A stretch of DNA of 64,000 nt, taken from contig JAJTUP010000069.1 of assembly GCA_021399435.1 (NCBI GenBank), forward strand, positions 246,168 to 310,167. Reading direction: 5' to 3'. The position numbers and the translations under genes were made by a program. The notes beneath the pieces were generated by a model. It did no database searches. It was not told where the DNA came from and saw only the letters and a list, made by a program, of their open reading frames with translations. Position 1 is the first letter of the stretch. Each line of letters starts with the position of its first letter. This document shows positions 11,710 through 24,081 of this stretch, piece by piece. Source of the stretch: Diaporthe sp. PMI_573 (Eukaryota > Ascomycota > Sordariomycetes > Diaporthales > Diaporthaceae).

Positions 11710-14700
11710 GGTATCTTTTCTAGTTTTAGAGGTATTTTATAATTTCAGCCATTATATTTAGGTAGTTCGGTATTAAGTATTGCTAAAAACAGCTTGGTGT
11801 ACTTACAGTATTCCTAAGGTATAAACTCTTAAGGATCCTTTTTTACTGTCTTGGCTTTTTATAGGTAGGCAATAAATTATCAGAGAATAGGCTTAACTTG
11901 TTTTGCTAAGCCAATCCTTTAGGCCTTTAGCGCTTGTTATAGGGTACCTGTAGGTAAGATAACCATAACTATGGGTATCGTCTTGTATTATATATGCTAG
12001 ATCTCTTGTATCTATTTTAATGCTTGTTGGATTTCCTTAATACATTCTTATACTGTGAGTATAATTTGTCGTTTTCTTGTATTAGTCTGCGTTAGACCAC
12101 CTTCTTTATCAGGTTTGTATTATATTTGGTTTAACAGTAAATTTTTCTCGTCAGTTTGCAGCAGACCGTCCGGTTTATACTATTGTTATGCCGGCTTGTT
12201 TAGAGGCTATTCTAAAGCCTACCCAGAGACTAAGTTTTTCTCTCCATTTTAAGAAGTGGCCGCTAGGCTTGTTTAAGCGTACATTTGGGTACTGTCCTTA
12301 GGGACTAAGCTCTACTTATCCTTGCAATATATAATTATTCCTTTTGCTAAGCTGACAGGGTTTACCTAGTAAATCTGGCCAGTAGTCTAATCTATCTAAG
12401 GGTTGTTCTTTTTCAACTAAGGTATTTCTAGGATTAACTAATGATCTGCTATCTTAGTAATGTTAAACAAGAGTTGCTTGATATAGTCTCGGATTTAAAC
12501 CTAAAGGTAATTAGTCTCTATATCGATAATACCGTTTCTGTAAGCAACTTCCGTGCCATTGACTACGTTAAGTCTATAGGGTTTCTTTTTCTTATACTAT
12601 ATAAGGTGGTATCTGTTTACTATCTTTAGAGAGATAAAATTTCCCTATACTCTACTATCAATAAGTATATAGTACTAGTAGGCTCCAAGCTCTACCTTGA
12701 TTTTTAAATATTAATAGTTATTATTAATGTTTATTATATATAAGTATCTTATAGGGGTTTCTCCTGCTACCTGAGGTTTTATAGATAGCTTGCCTAGTTT
12801 TTTAGCTATCTATAGTCTTTTTCTAGGACTTTATTGATGCTCTGGATATTTTATTATATAATATTCTGCAATTATTGCAGGTTTTCTATAAGCTATTATA
12901 TACTTCCTTCCTATATTATAGACTTTATAGGGCTAAGGATCTGTTTTTATTACTATAGTTAGTACCATTTTTTAACTTTGTCGTCTATATATACTCGACA
13001 TTTCTCATTTTTACAGGTACGCTATCTAGTAGGGTTGTATAGATATACTAAGGGGGTATATAGGTTGAGTTAAAACGTTATGTAACCTACGTTATTATGT
13101 TGTTTCTTGAGTTTCCATCCCTTAAAGTCGTCTCTTTTGTAAGTTTATCAGATGTTCTGCTCTTAGTACCTTTAGGGGAACTAGTCATGGCTTGCCTTCT
13201 CCTGTATATAGATTCTATATCTATTATAAATATATAAGGCCCAAGAGATGCTAAGATAGTGACTATAGCAAGGGAACGTCCTTTCTATATCTCTATTCTT
13301 CTTGGTCTCCTTTCTCGGTTCTCACGTTACTTGCTTAAGGGGTCGTCCTATAATTAGTACTTCTATAATATTAGTTCTAGGGGCCAGTAGGGGTGCTTTT
13401 TCTAAGTATGCCCGCGGGTCCTCTTACTATGCTTAAGGTACAAGTAGATCTTAGGGAATTTTCCCTACTAGCTCCTTTTTAGGGTTACGTAGAAGTTTCT
13501 TCTATCTTCCCACAGCTAGGGTACATTATTATCCTACACCTTTAGGGAACCAGTTGGCTCCTTCTTTATCACTTAGGTATATAATACAGTTATTATTATA
13601 GCAGGCTGTCTAGCTAAGTAAGGAGTACTTCTTAGCTTCTTTAGCCTTGTCTAGTTTTATATATACCAGCTATAATAGTTATTATTAGATTGTTTTTCCT
13701 GTTTTCAACTTACCTTCTTATTTATCATTAGTAGGTAAGTTTTAGAAAGTAATGCTAAATAGAATTCTTCTATCTTTCGTTGCCTAGTCTAGGTATACTA
13801 GGCACGGTTTATGCCATTTTATTCTGTACCAACAATATTATTTAGTAATAGCTTGCTATATTTTTAAACATAGTGGCCTGCTAGTACGGGTAATTATATT
13901 AGCCTGTCTAGAGCCTTTAGGTATAGGCCTCTAATCTCTATTTTTCTTAAGGCTGTGGCACTCCTTTATAAAATATTCTATCTTATTACAGTTATAGCAT
14001 TTAATGTCCCTTTTGTCTTTTCATTATACGGCATTAAGCTTTATAGGGCCCAATTGTTGCCTCCATTAGGTTAGATTATTATAATTATATCTCTTTCCAG
14101 TATTAGATTTACTTTTTTAGTTATTTTACTAGAACAATCCGAAATTAATACCGCGTTTCTCCTAACGTCTCTTATAGAGCCTATTATTAAGTTTAATAGC
14201 TAGTTTAACATACTATAAAAAGTTGTTAGGTCTGTCGTGCCTAGCTAACTCGTCCTTTACATCTTTCTTTAGTTCCTAGTAGAATATAAAGATCTTGGTA
14301 TTATAGGTAGAATTAACTTAGACACAGATTTGTCAAAACTCTGCTATATAGGCCGAGGCTAGCCCTTTTTGTTACAGTTTTGACAATTTCCTTTTAGCCT
14401 GTCGTTTTTTATCAGGATTCTAAAATAGGGCTCGGAAGGCATTCTCGTAGTTCTCGTATCTACTAAACATCTCCGAAATCTTCTATTTACATTTCTTAAA
14501 TTTTTTAGCGTTAATAAAATTAGTAAGATATAGTTTAAACTAGGTAAGCGCTCTTCCCTTAAAGAATAAGGCTATATATATAATTTGTTTTCCATCTACT
14601 TAACTATCTATATAGTTAAAACATTAGTAGGCCCTAATTTAGGTAAGGTAAGGTTACAACTAGCCCGGGGTTTTATTGTAAGGGGTCGGGCTGTTAAGCC

Positions 14701-15041
14701 TAACATTTTCTTTGGTCGGAATTAGGGTATTAATAATGGCGGCGGCAGCCTAGAGGGTAGTAACTTTCTTTTTAAGGTTTTCTATTTCCTTGTTTTGCTT
14801 AGCCTGCCCATTTATAAGGGTATAGAGGCAATTAACCTTACTAACTAACTTCTAAAGTTATTTATTAGTTATCCTACCGTTGTTATTAGTGTTATTACTA
14901 GTATTGCTGTTAATAGTGTTGTCTAATTTCTACAGAAGGTTTTACTAAAAGTTATTGTTTCTAAATCCAGACATTGTAAAGGTATTATATATAATATTGC
15001 TTAAAGTCTGTATTGTAATATATAAACAAGAGCAGTTAAAA
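11710..15041 (-). pseudogene. Element A 5' part: gag, zinc knuckle and protease region
   Basis: This is the half of element A upstream of the B insertion. On the minus strand about 13960-14030 reads as a retroviral-type zinc knuckle (CYNCNKIEYFIKEC), in which the usual Gly-His positions are altered. Gag therefore covers roughly 13.0-15.0 kb, with the protease and the start of reverse transcriptase nearer 11.7-12.7 kb. I could not place a confident protease motif. The frame is full of stops. Plus-strand open stretches here look like shadows. Confidence 0.65.
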
Positions 15042-15514
15042 TGTAATAATTAAGGTTTCCTAGGTTCTTTAAACTATAGATTAGGGTTTATATCTAAGAT
15101 ATATAGCAAGGCGGTTAATTAAGCAATAGGGTTTCTAATAATAATTACAAGCTAATGAAAGCTATTTAGAGTAAATACTTAGATTAACTACTGAAGAGCT
15201 ATCTATGCTATTTAGCTATCTGGTAACGAGTGTGTCCTTATATGTCTATCTCTTTAATAAGGCTTGCTAGGAGCGCTGGTTGCTTCTGGCGATCTAGTAT
15301 AGGGGAGCGTTGGGAGTGCTGGTTACTTTTGTTGCTCTATGGTGTTGGATTGCTAGGATTAATTGTTACTTTAATCAATCCGTCTTATCTAATTAGTAAT
15401 CACGTGACTATTAGCTTGGTCCCTTATGCCATTTGTTTGGCTGGTATGCTGGCCTGGTGGGGTTGTTCCTTTATAGAACTAACTGTTGGTTCTATTTCTA
15501 TCAGGGTCGTGATA
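15042..15514 (-). repeat. 5' LTR of element A
   Basis: The copy is 473 bp, starts TGTAATAATTAAGG and ends GTCGTGATA. Target duplication CAGCT follows at 15515-15519. See the left copy for the pattern of transitions. Confidence 0.9.
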
Positions 15515-15630
15515 CAGCTAGTACTAGAGGTTATATAAAAGACAGCGTTACTAAGTAAAGAAACTATATTCTTATACTAATATAAAAAGCCTTATAAATA
15601 GAAGTTATAGGATATATATATATTAATTAT

Positions 15631-16163
15631 TGTTAAACGGAAACGCTTGTGTGGGCGCTGCACGTAAGGGGTTACCCTAGACTTTACGTAGGGAGTTACC
15701 CTAGACTTGGCACTTTTTCGGCTAAGTGCCTATGTGGCGTGCGCGCCGGCAGATGAGTTTAGTGGCCGTGAGTCGATTTTTTGGGCTATTGTAAGACCCT
15801 AACTTCGAACCTCTGCATTCCCCTTATTTCTTACCCAAAAAGCATGTAACCTAGTTCATTAGATAGCCTGATTTCTGAAGTTTATCTGTATTTAGTTTGG
15901 TTACTGTCAGGGTTAGGGTTGGCTGGTTATTTAAAGCCAAAGATAGTGGGTCCGAGGGCCAAATTTTCCGGCCTCCCTATCTGCGCACCAGAGCCAACCG
16001 CAGCGTGCCCAGGGTTGAGGTCATGTCGGAGGGACTGTGAGGAGGGCTGACAGAAGCCCACTCGAATTCAATACAAAGTTGTCCAAACCACTCTCAAGAT
16101 TCCAACAAGACCTCAGTGCACCCTACTGCTACCTGACTCCCATTCGATCCACCAACCTTTAGA
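15631..16163 (+). repeat. Dispersed TGTTAAACGG repeat, copy 1 (solo-LTR-like)
   Basis: This is one of three copies (others at 30341-30850 and 53002-53521, both in opposite orientation). It begins TGTTAAACGGAAACGC and ends near AACCTTTAGA, flanked by ATTAT on both sides (15626-15630 and 16164-16168), a likely 5-bp target duplication. It contains two closely spaced GAGTTACCCTAGACTT boxes and a telomere-like GGGTTAGGGTT stretch near 15910. No coding capacity is visible. Lengths of 510-533 bp and the short duplication fit a solo LTR or a non-autonomous element. Confidence 0.7.
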
Positions 16164-17100
16164 ATTATAGTTAACTAAATAGTATAGTGTTTCTTTTTAC
16201 TAAATAAATTATATATAATATCTAGATAGCTTATTGCCAGGCTTATAATAAGCTGCTAAGAAAAGGGTATAAAATAGGCATAACTATTACTAGGCCTATA
16301 GCTTTATATATAGTTAGGAAGAGAAAGAGGAGTTTCCTTAAATATTTAAAATATACACAAGAGTCTATATTACTTAATCTTACCTAGCAAATAGGCAGCT
16401 GTCTCTTTAGCTATGTAACAAAATTACATGGTTTTAAAAGAGCCTAAAAAAGCGACCTTATATAATTTATAGTAGTACTTAGGTATACTTATAATAAAAT
16501 CGAGATATATAGAAGAGATAAAAGAAGAAAAAGCTACTATAGTACTAGAAATAGCAGTAAAAAGATTAGTCTTAATAGTATATTTACTGCTAATAGGCAT
16601 AGAAATTAAACCTATAAGACCTAACTACTGCTAAGTCAAAGTAGTTTTATTAAAGGCATTTAAGCCTAACAAATCTAGGCAACTAAATATATAAGAGAAA
16701 GGAAAAGAAGAGAGTAAAACTCAACAGCTACTATAATTAGAGAATAAATTGCTACTAAAGAAGATTAACTATAAACTATAATTAAGGTCTTAAGAGCCAG
16801 GCAGTTACTTTTATAGCTAGGACAAAGTTAGTATTATAGCATCTTCTATATTAAAGCCAGACTGACTACTTGTTAAATTGCAACTAACTAAATAAAAAGA
16901 GCAATAAGAGTGCTTCTTATAGTTGTCCTTAGAGCTAAAATAAGGCATAATAATAGTAATGTTGGTAATTAAGTAGACAAATAAGAGGTAACTAAATAAC
17001 AAGGAAACTATATATAAATAAATAGTAATAATAATAGTTAGCAAAAAGGTTGAGAGATTAAAGGTCTAAATAGCGGCAAGATAAAGCCGGCCGGGTAGAC
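16164..17100. other. AT-rich stretch without a recognisable gene
   Basis: The region is very AT-rich with many TAA/TAG in all frames. It is probably a RIP-degraded repeat. I see no motif that names it. Confidence 0.5.
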
Positions 17101-17392
17101 TGTACACGCCAAAGTATAAGTAAATTAGCTATAACGGCTTCCGGGTAATTTACTTGAGGATTACTACGGCGCTAGGCCTAAAGATATGCCTTCTAGAGAG
17201 AAGTATAATTATAGCGCCCTGCCTCTATCTTAGTAGGTAACATAGGTAGCCCGCACCCTATAAAGGGACATAGTTTTTGTAATCTACTAATAAAAGGGGC
17301 AAGAATCAGTCTTAATACATACCTAGCCCTAATATTAGACCTCTCTTAACCTCTTTGTGGTAACTATTGCGCCTAGTGTAGAGGTCCTGACA
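17101..17392 (+). repeat. Solo-LTR-like element related to element B LTR
   Basis: It starts TGTACACGCC and ends GTCCTGACA. Its right half (about 17295-17392) resembles the element B LTR read in reverse: it shares the block GGGGCAAGAATCAGTCTTA and the ending GCGCCTAGTG...GAG. No matching flanking duplication is seen, so the boundaries are uncertain. Confidence 0.4.
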
Positions 17393-19605
17393 CTAATACT
17401 TAATATTAATTATTTAGTTTTAGGTCTTATTAGAGCTATAGATAAGAAATTACTATAGCTTTAGGTTAAGCTGGTATAATAGGGTTAAATTTTAATAGAT
17501 ATTTTTTAAAAACCCAAAGTTATATAACTAAATCTATAATAATAAATAAGAAGTAAAATATACTAAATAGATAAAATCACGCTCTTACAATATTCTAGAG
17601 CTAATAACAAAAACCCACAAATTATATAGGTATATATTTAAAGCCGGAAAGAAGACATAAGATTTATAGACATAAAGCACTATTAATAGACGCTTTATTT
17701 TTAAAGCCAAATTACCAAAAATCCCTTATAGCGCCTAGAATCCTTATACATTTTCTTTACAATCTTATTAAAAAGGCCGAGCTTGCCAACATCCGCCACC
17801 TTACTTTTAAAATCAGCATCTATACCGTTTAAATACATTTTAGCACTATACCTACCCGCCGGCCAGACAATTATTAACAACTAAAGCTTTAAGTTTAATA
17901 TTTCTATATTAACAGGTCTACCTCTACAGTCCTGCCAGTACCCTTTAGTTCTAAATAGTCGATATTATACATAGTTTTCTCTCGTTTAATCAATAATTTC
18001 TTCTACACAAATATATTTACTTTCTCTAGACTTTAGCTACTAGATTTTAGATTTACTAAATTCTTTTAGCCTTAAGATCCTTAATACTTTTTACTTTAAC
18101 CCTACTCTAACTCTTAGCCTTTTTTTCTTTACCAACTATAGACCGTCTAAAGAGGCCTATAAATAGTAGTAGCTTTATTAAATAACCTTAGATCCTAAAT
18201 CTCTAGATTTTAAAACCTTATTAAACTTAGTAAAGATAAATTAGGCATTTTGCTTATAGTCTAGTTATTTATTAATGCTCTCTAATATAGATTTATTATT
18301 AAAAATAGCTCTAAGACCTTTCTTTTTAACAACAATTCTCTAATGTCTCCTAAAAATGTATTGCCGTTAGAGAATAAGGTATAAAATTTAATCTGCTTAT
18401 AGATTATATAGGCATCTAAGAGATTAAAGTAAAAGTCTTTATCTAAATCTAGCATTAAATCTAAAATAAGCCAGTAGTTAAGCAGCTAAGTCTGATATAA
18501 CCTATACGGCTTATTTATAAGCAATTAATTAAGCTATATTGTTAAATTAATATCTAATCTATCTCTAGTATAGACCCTACTAGTTAGTAATAGTACGGTA
18601 TAATAGCTTAAACCCTTTAGAGAGGCATCTTGCTTTTAACTATCCTTTAGCTACTAACTTGCCTTTAGTTATAGTTTAATGTATCTTTTAAGCTCTCTTA
18701 GAAATCTAGCATCTATTTTTTAATTTTTCTACTTATAGAAGCGTAACTATAGGGACATAAAGCTTTAGTCTAAAATAATAGCGGCAAAATTACCTTATAT
18801 AGCTTTAAGATTTATTACTATAGACAATCTTCTAACCTATCCTATAGATTAACTAATCTAGTACTCTAAAATAGGCCTACCTGCCTTATTATTAACCTAA
18901 AATATACTAGATACTAATAATATAACAAAATAAACAGAACCCGACTAAAAGATATAATATTTTTAACAGTCTACCCGCCAATACTTGTAATCTAAAAACC
19001 TATTTAAGCTTGCTTATATAAGCAGCTTCTCTTGTCTCTAAAGGCTACTTATAGGCAGATTTCTAAAAAAAGATTAAAACTTAGCTTAAGGTTAAAGGCA
19101 GAAATATAACCCTATAGGGCCTCTAGTATTAGTACTTTAGGCAATAATTAGAAATATCTTATAAGTAGACTAGGCTAATAGTATAAGGTTATACTTGCTA
19201 TTATAGTCAATATTATAAGATATAATATAGTAGTTTTCCTATTAAAGGTATTATAAGAGAAATAAAAAGTCTTTATATTGGCGGTTAGTTTTTAAAATAC
19301 TTTTAACTTAATAAATTATTAATAAAAGAACACTAATTTAAAGCAATAAGGTTATCTTAAGAAGATACTTGCTGCTTTAAATATTAAAATCGGCAGACTT
19401 AGGTTAAAATATCTAAAGGCAGCAAGAGGTCTAAATATATATTAGATTATTTTACTCGCTAAAATTATTAAATATTAAGAAAAGACTATCTATAAAGCTA
19501 TAGCTATACGTATATTAGGCGGTCTTCTTTTATTATTACCTATTTTAGCCAACTTATATTTAAAGGCCTAAATTATACAGTAATAGTACTTTTATATAGT
19601 ACTTA
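17393..19605. other. AT-rich degraded repeat interrupted by the Copia element
   Basis: The minus strand reads as protein-like segments with frequent TAA/TAG stops, but I cannot assign a family. The Copia element inserted at its right edge, so the same unit probably continues after 28104. Confidence 0.4.
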
Positions 19606-19610
19606 ACGGT

Positions 19611-19821
19611 TGTTAATAGGTCCATAGTAAATAGTGAAGGTCACGTGACTAGCACAGGGCCTACACTATAAAGGGTTGTCATCCTACAGGCGTGGCTTCG
19701 CTACACCCTTTAAAGCAACAACCCAGACCCCTAGACTTAATAAAATACCCATTTAGTCTACACTCTCCTTTTTTCTTCGCTAACATTTCTTTCTATTGTA
19801 TACAATAAAGCCCAACCAACA
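19611..19821 (+). repeat. 5' LTR of the Copia element
   Basis: It starts TGTTAATAGG and ends CCAACCAACA. It pairs with 27889-28099, and in the first 100 bp the copies differ only by transitions. Confidence 0.92.
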
Positions 19822-20429
19822 CTGATCAGTAATTACTTACAGCAATTACAGAGCAGCAAGAAAGAAAGAGGCAGATCGCTATTGACGACATTTAACGAGT
19901 CCCTAAATCTCTATCAAAACTTATCAATAGTCGACAATATCTACGCTACAATCAAACATACCACAGTCCCTAGATCTTTATCAAAACTACAATACAAGCA
20001 ATTAGACCTATCAGTATAACTACTAGATCTCTATCAAAGCTATACTAACAAGGTTACGTCTATTATAAATCCTGTCAACAAACAATTATGCAATAAAAGC
20101 CAAGATTAGAAACACCGAGTTCCTAGATTCTATATCGAAACAAGGTACCGACAATCAGGTCACAATAACACAAAACCGTATTAACAAAGACCGCGTTCTA
20201 TCAATGTAATACAAAAATGTACAATCCCTTCATTAGGCACTTTAACACCAAGAAAAGCCCATCAAACCTTTACAATACAAAAAGAATACCCTTATAAACA
20301 CCCAAACAACCGATTATACCAGAGAAAGCAACAATTTATACACAAATTTTAGTAACGTTTGTTTACCAACACAAGGTTGTATGCTTACCAGTTAGCTGCA
20401 TGCTACCTAACAAAAACACCATACAGAAG

Positions 20430-20707
20430 AGTCACGAAAGGAGTTACCCTAGATTTTTCACAAAAACAAGGCACTTTAAATTAAATTCACTTCGGCCTAA
20501 CTACAACTATAAGTCACAAACTACACATATATACACATACATACAGAGAGAGTTACCCTAGACTTTTTATAAAAACGGGCCACTTCTAAATAAATTCACT
20601 TTAGCCTAGTTACAAGCCTAAGTCACAAAGAGAGTTACTCTAGACTTTTTGTAAAAACAGGCCACTTCTAATTAAATTTACTTCGGCCCTAATTACAAGC
20701 CTGAGTT
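20430..20707 (+). repeat. Tandem repeats in the Copia leader
   Basis: Three related units start near 20430, 20544 and 20621; the last two have a period of about 82 bp. Each holds GAGTTACCCTAGACTTTT or a variant, an A-rich run with GGCCACTT, and an AAGCCTAAGTCAC-like block. Upstream, 19898-20140 has four loose copies of a CTAGATCTCTATCAAA motif, and 20760-20870 two copies of a GCATGGTCTGCCACAAACCA motif. These lie in the untranslated leader before gag. Confidence 0.7.
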
Positions 20708-20929
20708 ACTAAACCTTAACCAACGGCTTATATAATTTATAACAACTACCCAATATAAAAAGCATGGTCTGCCACAAACCACTACTCAGCACAAAAAGAG
20801 CCGTCTACTATAGATTACCACCACCTATTTAGTACCAAAAAGCACGGTTCGCCATAAACCACTATTAAAGGAAAGCCGTATTATATATTAGACAGTTACA
20901 TACCTACAATAACATAGCTAATACCAGCA

Positions 20930-23600
20930 GCACCAATGCCGGCGGCACTAATACCAGCGGTACTAATGCCGGCAGTACTGGCGCCAATAATGGCGACAAG
21001 GACAACAATTATATTATTAAAACAAGCGACAATAAAGATCTATAACTTGCAACGTTATTAGCACAGGACACTAAAGAATACACCCTTCGTGACGAGTTTA
21101 AAACAATAGCGGATAATATAAAGAATTAATTCCGGATTCCCTATAATTTTCGGCTTTATACAAACTAGATAGCTTAAAGTATATCTATCCCAATTATCTA
21201 TACCTTTAACAATGCTAACAGGCAAGGCTATCTACATAATGCGTATATATTTAAGTTTATAGATAATAATAATTCTGACGACATTATTAACAAGAAGCTA
21301 TTCTAGGAATTCAAGAGAGTATTTAAGGACTAGACCGTCAATATATAGCTAACTACATTGGCCACTAAGAATCTTAAACGCTTTCTTTGTATACAGAGAG
21401 TCTATACTGGTCCTATATACGATATATTGGCGAACTAGATAATTGTACTTAATGAAGCTAAGTACTTACCGGAATGGCCAGACGTGGCTATTGCTAATAC
21501 CATTTTTGTTTTTAAATCCAAGCTTTACAGCTTATTAAAGGAAGGCCAAAAACAAATACCCTATATTGCCAAGTACCTATCTCTCTCTTTATTATCTAAT
21601 AGAAAGGCAAGTCTACCGCTAGAAAATACAATTAAAACGGTAAGGCCGACGCCTTTACGATCTATCTAATAAGTAACGCTATTACAACCTATTTAATAAA
21701 CAATGCCATTACAATCTATTCAATAAGTACCTATTTCATTACTATAGATTAACCTAACCTTATACAGGCTGAGTAATCGTACAAATAGTCCTGCAAGGGC
21801 TTTGCCGCAGATGCCAACAAAGATAACCAACCAAATTATACAAAAACCAGTGCCTAAACTAATTCCTCAGCCATAGCGGCAAGAAGTCTCTAACCCTTAG
21901 CGTCAGAAAGCTTTCGATATTTAGCAATCAAAGATCTCTAATTCTCGACAACAAAAGATTCCTAATTCCCGGCAACAGAAGGTTTCTAAGTTACAGTAAC
22001 AAGAGAAGATTTCTAACCCTAAGATATATTTAAGCCGAGAACCAGAAGCCCTATAAAAGGGCGAGGTTTAAGAGATTCGGCCATAGTAACAGAGAGTTTC
22101 TAATCATAATCCTCAAACACGTCCAAATTAAGAACCGGAAGTCCTATAGAAGGACGAGATTCAAGAGACTATCAAGGAAGCTTCCTATTATCGAAAACCA
22201 CCTATAAAGGCAGAAACCCGGGCATAGAATACTTATGTACCCAGACTACCTTCTAGACTACCTCCCGAATGGCAATTGAGACTACCGGAAATGCTAAAAG
22301 CATTTAGACCATTAGAGGCGTTTAGGCTACAGGAAACATTTAGGTTACAGGAAGCATTATAACTGCCGGAAGCATTAAAACATAATAATTTAAGACTATG
22401 CAGCATCCTACTACTTTACGGCTGGGCTTATAACGACGGTTTGTTTAAACGGGTAGACGACTATATTGTGCTTCTACTAAGGCACTATGTAAATAGTCTA
22501 ATAGACCCTGACAAGATTAACAAGTTTCTTAAAATATAGGCTAATTAGAATAAGTAGACAGATGAATAGTACAATTTACTAGACAACAAGGTACAAATAA
22601 TGTTAAATGTCTACTTTATATATTAAATACAGCCAGATTAGTTTTATACAGTATTTCCACTCATTCTAGATAGTCGGGCCGAGACTTACTTCATTTACCA
22701 CATTAGTCTATAGAAGACGTTCCAGAAAATGTACATAACACTCAAGCAATACTTTAAACATAATACTAACTACAGGCAATACCACGCTAACTTTGCCAAC
22801 ATTATATATATAGGATTGCAAAACAATCTAGCAAATGTAAACAAGGACCTACAAGAGGTACTACAGAAGCTATTTAACACTCTACAGCTAAGTCAACAAG
22901 CACTTAGGCCAGCATTTTAAAACGAGAAAGTGCTTTACATAGTTATAATACAGGTATATTCAAGAGTACCCGAGTTTAATCACGCTTTATATATACCGGC
23001 AGGTATATACAAACGGTTATTTCAGGACCTTTAGTCCTCACTAGACATATCTATTTGCAATACCTCTATATAGCAGTTCTATGCTGGTGACGACAACTAC
23101 CCAGAGGGAGTCTACAACAAAGCAGACATTAATGACAGCAACAAAGATATCTATTATACTGACCGTCAATATATAGATAATCAACAAGGCCGCGGATTTA
23201 GCCGCAAATTCGGCCACAGACTTGGCCGTAAATTTAGCCGCGGAAGCTTTAACCAAGGACGCGGCAGCTTCTATAGCAGATACAGAGATAGAGACAATAG
23301 CTATTGCTTACACAGTAGAGGCTATTCCCGCGAAACTTATCCTCGGAATTACAAATACAGCCACAGCAACAATATACATTAATAGTTTAAAAAGTACTAT
23401 ATCTATTATAAAGAAGGCTACTGGTCTACAAAGCATTTACTAGAGAAACAGAAATATACCAGAAACAGCTTTGTTATATATATAAAGCAGTATAGCAAAA
23501 ACACATTAGATACAGTATATGCGACATTTCTTGCTGGCATTAAAGGTATCGGAATTAAAGATAAGGAGGATGCTTAAGACAACAATAACTTTACTATAGC
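20930..23600 (+). pseudogene. Copia gag remnant
   Basis: A low-complexity Asn/Thr/Ser/Gly segment (repeats of ACCAATGCCGGC type, 20930-21000) opens a frame that can be followed to about 21670 through several TAG/TAA codons. Further gag-like reading occurs at 22729-22920 (TLKQYFKHNTNYRQYHANF). Glu/Gln/Pro-rich repeats lie between about 21870 and 22260. No zinc knuckle was confidently seen. The protein would be the capsid precursor, and it is not functional. Confidence 0.55.
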
Positions 23601-24081
23601 ATAGTATTTAATAGATGCTTTCTTTCTTTATAGCGTATTTTTAAAAAAAGACAAGTATATAAAAAAGAACAATACTGTCCCTACATTATAATTTACATTA
23701 AAAGGACGATATTCTTAACAATAGTTTCAAGACATTATACTAAATACTAGAGCGGCCAAGATATCTACTGCCAGATATAACTAATTTCTTGCTTTAAAGC
23801 ATAAGGACCTGTCTGTATCTTTAGACATCTTATAGGCAAAGGAGGCTATAGTTTAGTTTGGCAAAAGCATAGAGTCTTCGTCTATTAGAACAGTATATAT
23901 AAAGATACTACTGGAAATTATTACTTTTTATATAATATAGGCAAATATACTATTCCTATTCTGTTTGGCGGATATAGACAAATTAGATATATATCTAAAT
24001 AATACTGTTAATAAACTTGTTTAGAAGAAGACAAGTATTACTGTCTCTGTTATTTGCAAATAAGGATATACTTGGTTCTTT

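Larger units (their letters stand above)
160..15514 (-). mobile_element. Ty3/Gypsy LTR retrotransposon A, RIP-degraded, split by element B
   Basis: Two 473-bp LTRs (160-632 and 15042-15514) bound the element, with a perfect 5-bp target duplication CAGCT at 155-159 and 15515-15519. A pyrimidine tract just inside the left LTR (about 633-655) is the polypurine tract read on the minus strand, so the left LTR is the 3' one. Minus-strand reading gives gag with a zinc knuckle (about 13960-14030), then reverse transcriptase, RNase H and integrase, the Gypsy order. Element B is inserted at 4113-11704. Without it A is about 7.8 kb. All reading frames are broken by TAA/TAG stops. Confidence 0.9.

Noticed and set aside
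12055..12629. Plus-strand open frames of 62-65 codons
   Set aside because: They sit opposite the minus-strand gag/protease part of element A, are hydrophobic, and show no extended reading beyond their stops.
15230..15538. 102-codon plus-strand frame with membrane-like segments
   Set aside because: It lies almost entirely inside the right LTR of element A; hydrophobicity reflects T-rich codons.
15900..15935. Telomere repeat, hence a possible internal telomere
   Set aside because: Only about two TTAGGG-like units are present and the same string recurs in all three copies of a dispersed repeat, so it belongs to the repeat.
20430..20707. CRISPR-like array
   Set aside because: The units are tandem, with no unique spacers, and lie in a fungal retroelement leader.
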